Source: JAVKSM01 sp039583705 (GTDB lineage: Bacteria; Actinomycetota; Actinomycetes; Mycobacteriales; Pseudonocardiaceae). Taken from it: a DNA stretch of 19,043 nt. Each line of letters begins with the position of its first letter. Within the stretch, counting starts at the first letter, position 1. The position numbers and the translations under genes were made by a program. Where the stretch lies: NCBI GenBank assembly GCA_039583705.1, contig JAVKSM010000055.1:1-19043 (forward strand), in the 5' to 3' direction. Positions 12,142-19,043 of the stretch are shown one piece after another. The notes under the pieces are model-generated. The model had not been told where the DNA came from, did no database searches, and saw only the letters and a program-made list of their open reading frames with translations.

Positions 12142-15100
12142 ATGCGTGCCCGCGACCGAAAACCGCTCTACCGCCACGTCGACGTCGCGTTGCTGCGGGC
12201 CGCCGCCGCACCGCTGACTGACACCCAGCACCACTGGCCCGACCTGACCGACATGGGCGGGTGCCGGCGGTGGCTGGAGCAGATGTGGTCCCGGCCCGAG
12301 CTCGCCGACGCCGTGCGCCAGGCCAGCCCCTCGCTGGGCGAAGGCGTGGACGCCATCCGCGCCGGGCACGCCGTGAGCGACAAGCAGATCCGCAGCGCCA
12401 CCCTGTCCACCGCGCGGTACCTGTTGCGCAGCATCGGCCGCCCCACCCCGTTCGGCTTGTTCGCCGGTGTGGCCCCCGCGGGCCTGGCAAGGACGGCGAA
12501 GGTGACCTGGGGTGAGGACCATCGGGGCGTGGCCCGTGCCAACACCGGATGGCTGGCCGACATCATCACGCGCCTGGAACGGTGCCCCGAACTGCTGGAA
12601 CGGCTACACGTGGTGGTCACCGACCTCGCTGTCCGCCGCGGCGGGAGACTCGAAGTGCCGCAAGGGCCGAACAGGGTGAGCATCCGCTACACCCGCGCGG
12701 TCGCGGCCGTGGCCGACTTGGCCGCGACCCCGGTCCGGTTCGGGGCGTTGATCGACACGCTGGCCGAGGACTTCACCGCCGCCCGGTCCACCGTGCGCGA
12801 CATGCTCACCGAACTCGTGCGGCAGGGCTACCTGCTGACCAGCCTGCGCGCTCCGTTCACCGTCACCGACCCGTTCGCGCACCTGATGGACCGGCTGGGT
12901 GAGGTCGAGGCCGCCTCCATCGCGGACATCGCGTCCCTGACGCGCGACCTCGACGCCATCCTGGCCGAGCTGCGCCACCACAATCATGAGGCGACCCCGC
13001 GGGTCGAGCAGAGCCGTATCCGCGCCACGGTCACCCGCCGGATGCGGGAACTCTCCCCGGAGGGCCGCATCCCGCTGGCGGTGGACCTGCTGCTGGACTG
13101 CGCGGTGGCGCTGCCCCACCAGGTCGCCCAGGAGATGGAGCGGGCCGCCAGCGCCCTGCTGCGCCTGACGCGGCAGCCCAATGGCGAAGCCCTCTGGCGC
13201 GACTACCACTCGGCCTTCGTCGACAAGTACGGCACGGGCGCCGTGGTGCCGCTGACCGACGTTCTCGACCCGGACGCCGGCCTGGGGTATCCGGCGGGGT
13301 ACCGCGGGAGCGTGCTGCCCGCGCCGACACCAGGTTCCTCCGAACGCGACGAGCGGCTGCTGGCGCTGGCCTGGCAAGCGATGGCGGACGGCAGCCGCGA
13401 GATCGTCCTCGCCGACGACGTCATCGGCGAGCTGACCGGGGAGACGTTCGACGACCGGTACATCCCGCCGCACGTGGAGCTGTCCGCTCGCGTCCACGCG
13501 GCCACCACGCAGGCGCTGGAGCGCGGCGAGTTCCTGCTCACCGTAGCGCCCGCCCGCTCGGCCGGCACCCTCACCAGCCGGTTCACCCCGACGGCCACCG
13601 GCTCCGGCCTGGCGCAGGCGTACCGGGCGCTGCCCGCGGCCACCGACGGGGCACTGCGGGTGCAGATGTCGTTCGGGCCGCTGTACCCGCACGCGGAGAA
13701 CGTCTGCCGCGTCCCGGCCTACCTCGACCACATCCTCCCGCTGGGCGAACACCGCCAGCCCGGCGACCAGAGCCTGCTCACGATGGACGACCTGGCCATC
13801 ACCGCGACCCGCGACCGGCTCCACCTGGTCAGCCTCTCGCGGCGCCACGTCGTTGAGCCGCAGGTGTTCCACGCGCTCGCGCTGGACAAACAGCCCCCAC
13901 CGCTGGCCCGGTTCCTGGCGCACCTGCCACGGGCGTTCTCCGCCGCCTGGTACCAGTTCGACTGGGGACCGCACATCCGGCTGCCGTTCCTGCCGCGCGT
14001 CCGCTACCGACGCACCGTGCTGTCCCCGGTCCAGTGGCGGCTGGCCCCCGACGACCTACCACCCGGCCAGACCTGTCCCGACCAGTGGCGCCAGGTGCTC
14101 GACCGGTGGCGGCGCCGCTGGGGCTGCCCCGACGTGGTCGAACTCCGCGACGCGGACCGCACGCTGCGCCTGACCCTCGACGAGCCGACCCACGCCACCC
14201 TCCTGCACGCCCACCTCAAGCGGCACGGCCAGGCGATCCTGTACGCGGCCACCCCGGCAGCCGACTACGGCTGGATCGGCGGCCACGCCCACGAGATCGC
14301 GCTCCCCCTGGTCACCACCCGGCACGCGGCGCCCAACCCGCTGCGCGGCCCTCTACCCGCGGTGAGGAACACCCACGGGCACCTGCCCGGCGCACCGGAG
14401 GCCGCCTGGATCTCGGCGAAGCTGTTCACCCACCCCGAACGGGTAGGCGAGATCATCACCGCCCACCTTCCCGGCCTGCTGACCTCGCTCGATGCGCCCG
14501 CGTGCTGGTGGCTGCGGTACCGCAGCCACCAGGAGACAGACCACCTGCGCCTGCGGCTGCGCACCACCCCCGGCCGCTACGCTGAGTACTCGACAGTGGT
14601 CGGGGAGTGGACAGCGCTGATGCGGCAAGCGGGACTGGTCGGGCGGCTGGTGTTCGACACCTACTACCCGGAAGTCGGCCGCTACGGGCATGGCGAGGCG
14701 CTGGAGGCCGCGGAGAACGTCTTCGTCGCCGACTCGGCCACCGTGGCCGCCCTGCTGCGGCACCTGCCCGCCACGGAGCCGGATCTCGCGCTGGTCGTGG
14801 CGAACATGGTGAGCATCATCGGCGGCTTCGTCGGCGACACCGACGAGGCGATGGACTGGTTGGCCACCCGGCCGGTCCCGGCCGCCACTGCCCTCGACCG
14901 GGCGGTGACCGAGCACGCAATCCGGCTCGCCACCGATCCGGCCGGGTTGCGGTCGCTGCCCGGCTGGCACGCCGCCATCGAGCGGGCGTGGGACAACCGC
15001 GCCGACGCGCTGGCCGGCTACCGCAAGGCGCTGCCGCCAGAGGCGAACACCGACGTGGTGCTGGAGTCGCTGCTGCACATGCACCACAACCGGCTGATCG

Positions 15101-15192
15101 GGATCGACCGGGACAGCGAACGCGCCGGCCGCCGCGTGGCCCGGCACGCCGCGCTCGCCTGGCGGCATCGGCCCCGGAGCGGTGCCCGGTGA
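12142..15192 (+). CDS. lanB: Class I lanthipeptide dehydratase (LanB), full length
   Basis: A 1016-residue protein from ATG 12142 with GGAG seven bases upstream; the open frame reaches 12064, but that part overlaps the hairpin. LanB uses glutamyl-tRNA to glutamylate Ser/Thr of the precursor and then eliminates glutamate. The N-terminal glutamylation domain (to about 700) shows KPLYRHVDVALLRAA, RPTPFGLFAGVA at about 100-111 and LPFLPRVRYRRTVLSP. The C-terminal elimination domain (SpaB_C-like, about 750-1000) shows AAWISAKLF at 754 and ETDHLRLRLR near 797-806, plus YYPEVGRYG. Both domains are in one chain, unlike the split enzymes of many actinobacterial thiopeptide and lanthipeptide clusters. 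The stop overlaps the lanC GTG, so the two are translationally coupled. Confidence 0.95.
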   Translation: MRARDRKPLYRHVDVALLRAAAAPLTDTQHHWPDLTDMGGCRRWLEQMWSRPELADAVRQASPSLGEGVDAIRAGHAVSDKQIRSATLSTARYLLRSIGRPTPFGLFAGVAPAGLARTAKVTWGEDHRGVARANTGWLADIITRLERCPELLERLHVVVTDLAVRRGGRLEVPQGPNRVSIRYTRAVAAVADLAATPVRFGALIDTLAEDFTAARSTVRDMLTELVRQGYLLTSLRAPFTVTDPFAHLMDRLGEVEAASIADIASLTRDLDAILAELRHHNHEATPRVEQSRIRATVTRRMRELSPEGRIPLAVDLLLDCAVALPHQVAQEMERAASALLRLTRQPNGEALWRDYHSAFVDKYGTGAVVPLTDVLDPDAGLGYPAGYRGSVLPAPTPGSSERDERLLALAWQAMADGSREIVLADDVIGELTGETFDDRYIPPHVELSARVHAATTQALERGEFLLTVAPARSAGTLTSRFTPTATGSGLAQAYRALPAATDGALRVQMSFGPLYPHAENVCRVPAYLDHILPLGEHRQPGDQSLLTMDDLAITATRDRLHLVSLSRRHVVEPQVFHALALDKQPPPLARFLAHLPRAFSAAWYQFDWGPHIRLPFLPRVRYRRTVLSPVQWRLAPDDLPPGQTCPDQWRQVLDRWRRRWGCPDVVELRDADRTLRLTLDEPTHATLLHAHLKRHGQAILYAATPAADYGWIGGHAHEIALPLVTTRHAAPNPLRGPLPAVRNTHGHLPGAPEAAWISAKLFTHPERVGEIITAHLPGLLTSLDAPACWWLRYRSHQETDHLRLRLRTTPGRYAEYSTVVGEWTALMRQAGLVGRLVFDTYYPEVGRYGHGEALEAAENVFVADSATVAALLRHLPATEPDLALVVANMVSIIGGFVGDTDEAMDWLATRPVPAATALDRAVTEHAIRLATDPAGLRSLPGWHAAIERAWDNRADALAGYRKALPPEANTDVVLESLLHMHHNRLIGIDRDSERAGRRVARHAALAWRHRPRSGAR

Positions 15193-17651
15193 CGCGCACC
15201 GACCCGTACACGCCACCGCCCGAGCACGATCCCGTGCCAGGCTGGGGCCAATCCCTGGCGAGCGGGGCCGCCGGGCTGGCGTTGCTGCACATCGCCTACG
15301 CCCACGCCGGGATCGGTGACTGGGCCACCGCCCACCGCTGGGTCAAGGCCATGACCCGCAGCCCCGTGGCCGCCGACCCGGACGCCAGCCTGTACCGGGG
15401 CGCCCCGGCGGTCGCGTTCGTGCTGCGCACCGCCGGCCTGCCCGCCTACCGCGGCGTGCTGCGCGAACTCGACGAGCACATCGCGGCGATCACCCGCACC
15501 CGCCTGGACCGGGCGCACGAGCGGATCGACCGCGGGGAACTGCCCGCGCTGCGGGAGTTCGACCTGATCAACGGGCTGACCGGGTTCGGGGTGTACCTGC
15601 TGCACGCGTTGCAGACCGACCCACACCACCCCGGCGATGCCCCGCTGCACGACGTGCTGGCCTACCTGGTCCGGCTCACCGGCCAGATCACCGTGGACGG
15701 CGCCCCGCTGCCCGGCTGGTGGACCGCGACCGGGCCGTCCGGCCACCCCGATCCGCGCTGGCCCGGCGGCCACGCCAACCTGGGCATGGCGCACGGCATC
15801 GCCGGGCCGCTGGCGCTGCTGTCCGCCGCCATGATCGGCGGCATCACCGTGCCCGGACAGGCCGACGCGATCGAGCTCACCGACTGGTTCGTCAGCTCCT
15901 GGCGCTGCGGCTCGGAGACCAGCCCCTGGTGGCCCGGCGTGATCTCCGGCCGCGAATGGGCCAACGCCGCCGTCGAGGCGTCGGGTCCGCAACGGCCGTC
16001 CTGGTGCTACGGCACCCCCGGCCTGGCTCGCGCACTCCACCTGGCCGCCCAGGCACTGGAGGTCCCCACCAGGGTGGCCGAGGCCAGGGCCGCGCTCGTC
16101 GCGTGCATCACCGACGACGCCCTGCTCGACCAGCTCGGCGACGACTCGCTCTGCCACGGCTGGGCCGGGCTGGTGCACACCGCCCGCGGGATGCTCGCCG
16201 ACACCGAACCCGGCGGCGAAGCCGCCGAGGCCCTGGCCCGGCTGGAACATCGCTGGCGGCACCGCCGCACCCAGGCGACCCGAAAACTGTCGGATCCCAG
16301 CGGGATGCTGGAAGGCGGCGCCGGAGTCGCGCTCACCGACCTACCCGCGGACACCGGATGGGACGCCTGCCTGCTCACCGCCCCGCCCATAGGTGTGCCG
16401 ATCAGCTCGCCCGAATCGGTAACAACACACGGAAGGAACCGGATGACCAACGCCACCAGCACCCGCCCCGAGGACCTGCGCGAGCAGATGATCAGCCACA
16501 TCCGCACCGCCGGTCACCTGCACTCCGAGCGCATCGAGCAGGCGTTCCGGGCCGTGCCCCGGCACCGGTTCGTGCCCGCGGCCTCGGTCGAGGAGGCGTA
16601 CGCCAACAAGGCGATCACCACCAAGCCCGGTGCGGACCGGCCGGCCAGTTGCATCTCCGTGCCGACCGTGGTGGCGATGATGCTCGGCCAGCTCGACCCG
16701 CAGCCCGGCGACCGCGTGCTGGAGATCGGCGCCGGGACCGGCTACAACGCCGCCCTCCTGGCTGAACTCGTCGGACCGACCGGCAGCGTCACTACCGTCG
16801 ACATCCACCCCGATGTCACCGACCACGCCCGCCAGGCCCTGGCCGAGACCGGCTACGACCGGGTCCAGGTGGTCACCGGCGACGGCGCCTTCGGGGAGGC
16901 CGACCACGCCCCCTACGACAAGATCATCGTCACGGTCGGGCCGTGGGACCTGCCCCCGGCCTGGTTCGACCAGCTCGCCCCCGGCGGCACTCTCGTGGTC
17001 CCGCTGCACTGGCGCGGCCAGGCCCGCAGCGTCGCCTTCGTCCGCCACGACACGCATCTGCGCGCGGAGAACAGCCAGCTCTGCGGGTTCATCCCCATGA
17101 TCGGCATCGTGCCGACCGGCGAGCAGACTGGCAGCATCACCGAGCACGTCGCGCTGCACTGGGATGCCGACCAGAACATCGACCCGGCCGCCCTGGCCGA
17201 GGTGTTCACCGGACCCGAGACCACCGTGAGGTCCGGTGCCTCCGTGGTCGCCAACGAGCCGTTCGACCACATCTGGCTGTGGCTGACCGGCACCGAACCC
17301 GGCACCTGCCGCCTCGACGCCGAAGACGAGGCCATCGAGGCCGGCCTCTGCCGCCCCGCGTTCTCCTACCGCACCCCCGCGATCGTCGAGGGCGACTCCC
17401 TGGCCTACCTCACCAAGCCCCGCCCGGTAGACGGTCCGGACGGCGAGCGCCGCTACGAACTCGGCGCCACCGGCCACGGCCCCGCCGCCGCCCAGTTCGC
17501 CGAGCGGCTGGTCGAGCAGATCCGCCGCTTCGACCGCGACCGCGCCGCCCAGCCCGTCATCACCGCCTACCCCGCCGGCACGGCCGACGAGGACCTGCCC
17601 GCCGGCGTGGTCATCGACAAGCACCACGTCCGCATGGTCGTCACGCCGTGA
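15189..17651 (+). CDS. lanC: Lanthionine cyclase (LanC) read in one frame with a PIMT-like methyltransferase
   Basis: An 820-codon frame from GTG 15189, overlapping the lanB TGA. Residues 1-400 are LanC, which adds Cys thiols to dehydroamino acids. The family pattern is there: AHGIAG with His202, the zinc ligand Cys273 in SWCYGTPG, and Cys322-His323 in CHGWAG, ending with GAGVALTDLP and CLLTAPP. Instead of a stop, the frame passes through about 20 residues (IGVPISSPESVTTHGRN) into the methyltransferase at Met419. A TAG exists one frame away at 16390-16392, at about the place where a LanC normally ends, so a single upstream indel could have removed the stop. Either a real bifunctional LanC-methyltransferase or two coupled proteins are made. 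Confidence 0.85.
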   Translation: MTRTDPYTPPPEHDPVPGWGQSLASGAAGLALLHIAYAHAGIGDWATAHRWVKAMTRSPVAADPDASLYRGAPAVAFVLRTAGLPAYRGVLRELDEHIAAITRTRLDRAHERIDRGELPALREFDLINGLTGFGVYLLHALQTDPHHPGDAPLHDVLAYLVRLTGQITVDGAPLPGWWTATGPSGHPDPRWPGGHANLGMAHGIAGPLALLSAAMIGGITVPGQADAIELTDWFVSSWRCGSETSPWWPGVISGREWANAAVEASGPQRPSWCYGTPGLARALHLAAQALEVPTRVAEARAALVACITDDALLDQLGDDSLCHGWAGLVHTARGMLADTEPGGEAAEALARLEHRWRHRRTQATRKLSDPSGMLEGGAGVALTDLPADTGWDACLLTAPPIGVPISSPESVTTHGRNRMTNATSTRPEDLREQMISHIRTAGHLHSERIEQAFRAVPRHRFVPAASVEEAYANKAITTKPGADRPASCISVPTVVAMMLGQLDPQPGDRVLEIGAGTGYNAALLAELVGPTGSVTTVDIHPDVTDHARQALAETGYDRVQVVTGDGAFGEADHAPYDKIIVTVGPWDLPPAWFDQLAPGGTLVVPLHWRGQARSVAFVRHDTHLRAENSQLCGFIPMIGIVPTGEQTGSITEHVALHWDADQNIDPAALAEVFTGPETTVRSGASVVANEPFDHIWLWLTGTEPGTCRLDAEDEAIEAGLCRPAFSYRTPAIVEGDSLAYLTKPRPVDGPDGERRYELGATGHGPAAAQFAERLVEQIRRFDRDRAAQPVITAYPAGTADEDLPAGVVIDKHHVRMVVTP
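16443..17651 (+). CDS. PIMT-like O-methyltransferase, FxLD lanthipeptide system
   Basis: A 402-residue protein if translated from ATG 16443, which has GGAAGGAA ideally spaced in front. It is homologous to protein-L-isoaspartate O-methyltransferase: RHRFVPAA, ISVPTVVAMML, the SAM-binding loop LEIGAGTGYNAAL (Glu94 onward), VTTVDIHPDV and TGDGAFGEADHAPYDKIIVT. Beyond residue about 215 there is a long extra domain (GFIPMIGIVPTGEQTGSITE...HVRMVVTP), as in the FxLD-system methyltransferases. Related lanthipeptide enzymes methylate an Asp side chain in the ring-closed peptide, and the ester collapses to succinimide and then isoaspartate. The Asp residues of the neighbouring precursor core are the obvious substrates. 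Whether it is made alone or fused to LanC is unresolved. Confidence 0.9.
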   Translation: MTNATSTRPEDLREQMISHIRTAGHLHSERIEQAFRAVPRHRFVPAASVEEAYANKAITTKPGADRPASCISVPTVVAMMLGQLDPQPGDRVLEIGAGTGYNAALLAELVGPTGSVTTVDIHPDVTDHARQALAETGYDRVQVVTGDGAFGEADHAPYDKIIVTVGPWDLPPAWFDQLAPGGTLVVPLHWRGQARSVAFVRHDTHLRAENSQLCGFIPMIGIVPTGEQTGSITEHVALHWDADQNIDPAALAEVFTGPETTVRSGASVVANEPFDHIWLWLTGTEPGTCRLDAEDEAIEAGLCRPAFSYRTPAIVEGDSLAYLTKPRPVDGPDGERRYELGATGHGPAAAQFAERLVEQIRRFDRDRAAQPVITAYPAGTADEDLPAGVVIDKHHVRMVVTP

Positions 17652-17692
17652 CCGACCCCAGCACCGGAGCCCGCGGCGGCGGATAGGTGAGT

Positions 17693-17738
17693 GCCCCCGA
17701 GCGAACCTGGCCCCTCGTGGGCGGGGCGGCTCGGGGGC
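17693..17738 (+). terminator. Hairpin terminator after the lanthipeptide genes
   Basis: GCCCCCGAGC (17693-17702) pairs exactly with GCTCGGGGGC (17729-17738); inside the loop GCCCC and GGGGC can add a second stem. It starts about 40 bases after the methyltransferase stop and marks the likely end of the lanthipeptide operon. Confidence 0.75.
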
Positions 17739-17829
17739 GCCGGTCGTGCCAGAGGTAGGTCCATCTGGGGCCTGCCGTCGCCATCGGCGCACACGGCGAA
17801 CCGCCCCTCCATCACGACGATCTTGCCGC

Positions 17830-17835
17830 TACCCT
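17830..17835 (+). promoter_or_regulatory. -10 box of a probable leaderless transcript
   Basis: TACCCT is followed after six bases by ATG 17842. This is the spacing seen when transcription starts at the A of the ATG, a common arrangement in actinobacteria. No Shine-Dalgarno precedes the ATG. It would drive the gene that is interrupted by the insertion element. Confidence 0.45.
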
Positions 17836-17841
17836 CGTGAC

Positions 17842-17895
17842 ATGACTGTCCATCGAGATGAAGCGGTCTTCGAGGATGTATGCCACCTCAGTGTG
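17842..17895 (+). pseudogene. 5' end of a gene cut off by an IS3-type element (possibly hsdR-like)
   Basis: From ATG 17842 the frame reads MTVHRDEAVFEDVCHLS and then enters the terminal sequence of an IS3-family element, after which the frame only reads insertion-sequence DNA in antisense. The N terminus resembles the start of type I restriction subunit R proteins (M..H...A.FE..IC.HL), but 17 residues are far too few for certainty. The rest of the gene should lie beyond the element, outside the window. Confidence 0.3.
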
Positions 17896-17937
17896 TGGTC
17901 TGCCCCGCGTTTTTCGGACCAAGTGAATTTGGTCTGT

Positions 17938-18840
17938 CTACGCTGCTTCCTGCATGTTGTTCCACTCGTCGAGGGCTTCTCGTGGGGTCCGGTAGTCCAG
18001 GCTTGAGTGGAGCCGGTTCTCATTGTACCAGAATTCGATGTAGCGAACCACATCCCGGCGGGCGTGTTCCCGCGTGGGGTAGACGGTGCGGTGCATCCGC
18101 TCGTTCTTCAGAGCCGCGCACAACGACTCGGCCATCGCGTTATCGTAACAGATACCGGTCCGGCCCACCGAGTGCCGCAGACCGAGCTCGGTGACGGTGC
18201 GCGCGAACTCGCGCGAGGTGTAATTACTGCCCCGGTCGGAGTGGAAGACGCCACCGGGTTCGAGTTGATCGCGGTCCGCGGCGTCGCGCAGCGCGGCGGC
18301 GATCAGCGGTGTCTTGTAGTTATCGCCGGTGGCATAACCGATGACCATCTTGGTGTAGCAATCGATGACCGTGGCCAGATAGAGCCACTCTTCCCAGGTC
18401 GGGATATACGTGATGTCCCCGACCAGTTTCTGCCCGGGCGCCTCCGCGGTGACATCCCGTCCCACGAGGTCGGGGATGCGATGGTCGGCGCCGTCGGGCT
18501 CGGTCAGGCTCACCCGCCAGGGCCGCGGCTGGCACGCCACCAAGCCCAGCTTCCCCTGATGTCACGGACCAGCTCCGGGCCCGCCGGCGCGCCTCACCGG
18601 GCCAGCTGGGCGTGGATGCGGCGATAACCGTAGGTCTCATCGGAGCGGGTGAAGGCTTCGGTGATGAGCGCCGCCAATCGTTCGCGACGCACGGCGGTCA
18701 ACGAGGGCAGCCTTTTCTTCCAGTCGAAGAAACCCGACGCCGACACGTCCAACCAGGTGCACATCTTCTTCGCGGGGTAGGCGTACTTCGCGTCATCGGT
18801 CTTGCACGGTTCGATGAACTCGTATTTCTCGGCTACCGGT
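17938..18840 (-). pseudogene. IS3-family transposase OrfB, broken by stop and frameshift
   Basis: The catalytic part is intact in one frame (17938-18543): VGDITYIPTW with the first Asp, FHSDRGSNYTS with the second Asp, and MAESLCAALKNE with the Glu of the DDE integrase core, ending RLHSSLDYRTPREALDEWNN. Its N-terminal part (EKYEFIEPCKTDDAKYAYPA ... DETYGYRRIHAQLAR) is in another frame, ends at an in-frame TGA at 18594-18596, and a base is missing near 18555-18560. At least two lesions therefore separate the helical DNA-binding part from the DDE core, so no functional OrfB is expected. Confidence 0.85.
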
Positions 18841-19043
18841 GATCCCGGGCGAAGTACGCCGCAGCTTTTTTAGGGACTTGTTCTCCATGCGTAGTTCCCG
18901 TAGTTCGCGCTCTGCTTCACGCAGCCGTGCCCGCTCCTCCACCATCAACGGTGGTTCCTCCTCAGCATGCTCCACTCGATAATGATTGACCCAGCTACCC
19001 AACGTGCCCTCATTGAGGCCAAGCTCCCGCGCAACCTGCGCGA
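18829..19043 (-). pseudogene. IS3-family transposase OrfA (partial, frame lost at A-run)
   Basis: The helix-turn-helix protein runs in from outside the window (AQVARELGLNEGTLGSWVNH, YRVEHAEEEPPLMVEERARL, REAERELRELRMENKSLKK). OrfA proteins normally continue LKKAAAYFARE; that sequence is present here, but one frame off, after the six-A run at 18866-18871, where it reads AAAYFARDHR and stops. Seven A would restore the normal OrfA. This may be a one-base deletion, slippage at A AAA AAG, or a base-calling error. The 5' end is missing because of the window edge. Confidence 0.75.

Larger units (their letters stand above)
17893..19043 (-). mobile_element. IS3-family insertion sequence, decayed, partial at window end
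   Basis: The element holds IS3-type orfA and orfB on the minus strand. The outer end lies near 17893, where TGTGGTCTGCCCCGCG begins, just past the transposase stop (17938). The TG start, Pu/Py make-up and distance to the orfB stop fit an IS3 terminal inverted repeat, but the opposite end is outside the window, so the exact boundary and target duplication cannot be checked. Confidence 0.8.

Noticed and set aside
12604..13974. Minus-strand frame of 456 codons inside lanB
   Set aside because: A shadow of the lanB coding strand, typical of high-GC DNA; no family pattern.

Overview
The window is high-GC actinobacterial DNA. Its GC-rich codon use, frequent GTG starts, ATGA/GTGA gene overlaps and the gene order FmdB, 5-FCL, galU, glp, GNAT, sepX/glpR, tRNA-Ala all fit an actinomycete. 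A Pseudonocardiaceae-like host is my inference; nothing in the window fixes the genus.

Left part (1-4937) is ordinary chromosome. It holds the 5' part of an FmdB-type zinc-ribbon gene with a repetitive tail, a 5-formyltetrahydrofolate cyclo-ligase gene, and divergently from it a tight operon of galU, glp (MoeA/gephyrin-like), a RimJ-type acetyltransferase and sepX/glpR (divisome membrane protein). A tRNA-Ala(CGC) gene closes this segment.

From 4943 onward the DNA looks like an integrated accessory element. A large serine recombinase ends five bases past the tRNA 3' end. Behind it are a small hypothetical gene, two unusual repeat clusters (a 12-bp dyad with GCTACT repeats, and nine GTCTCG/CGAGAC hexamers in 113 bp), decayed reading frames, and an XRE-type regulator with an N-terminal zinc ribbon. 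Divergent from the regulator runs an operon of very small overlapping genes (9313-11658), some frameshifted, closed by a strong hairpin.

The centre of interest is 11865-17651, an FxLD-type class I lanthipeptide cluster. It has a 60-residue precursor carrying the FxLD leader motif and a four-cysteine core, a 17-bp hairpin, a full-length LanB dehydratase, a LanC cyclase, and a PIMT-like O-methyltransferase of the FxLD system. The LanC and methyltransferase coding regions form one uninterrupted frame with no stop between them, although the methyltransferase also has its own ribosome binding site and ATG. Expected chemistry: LanB dehydrates Ser/Thr by glutamylation and elimination, LanC closes (methyl)lanthionine rings, and the PIMT homologue methylates an Asp side chain, giving a succinimide or isoaspartate. 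No exporter or leader peptidase gene is visible.

The right end (17842-19043) has the first codons of a gene, possibly hsdR-like and apparently with a leaderless start, cut by a decayed IS3-family element that runs off the window.
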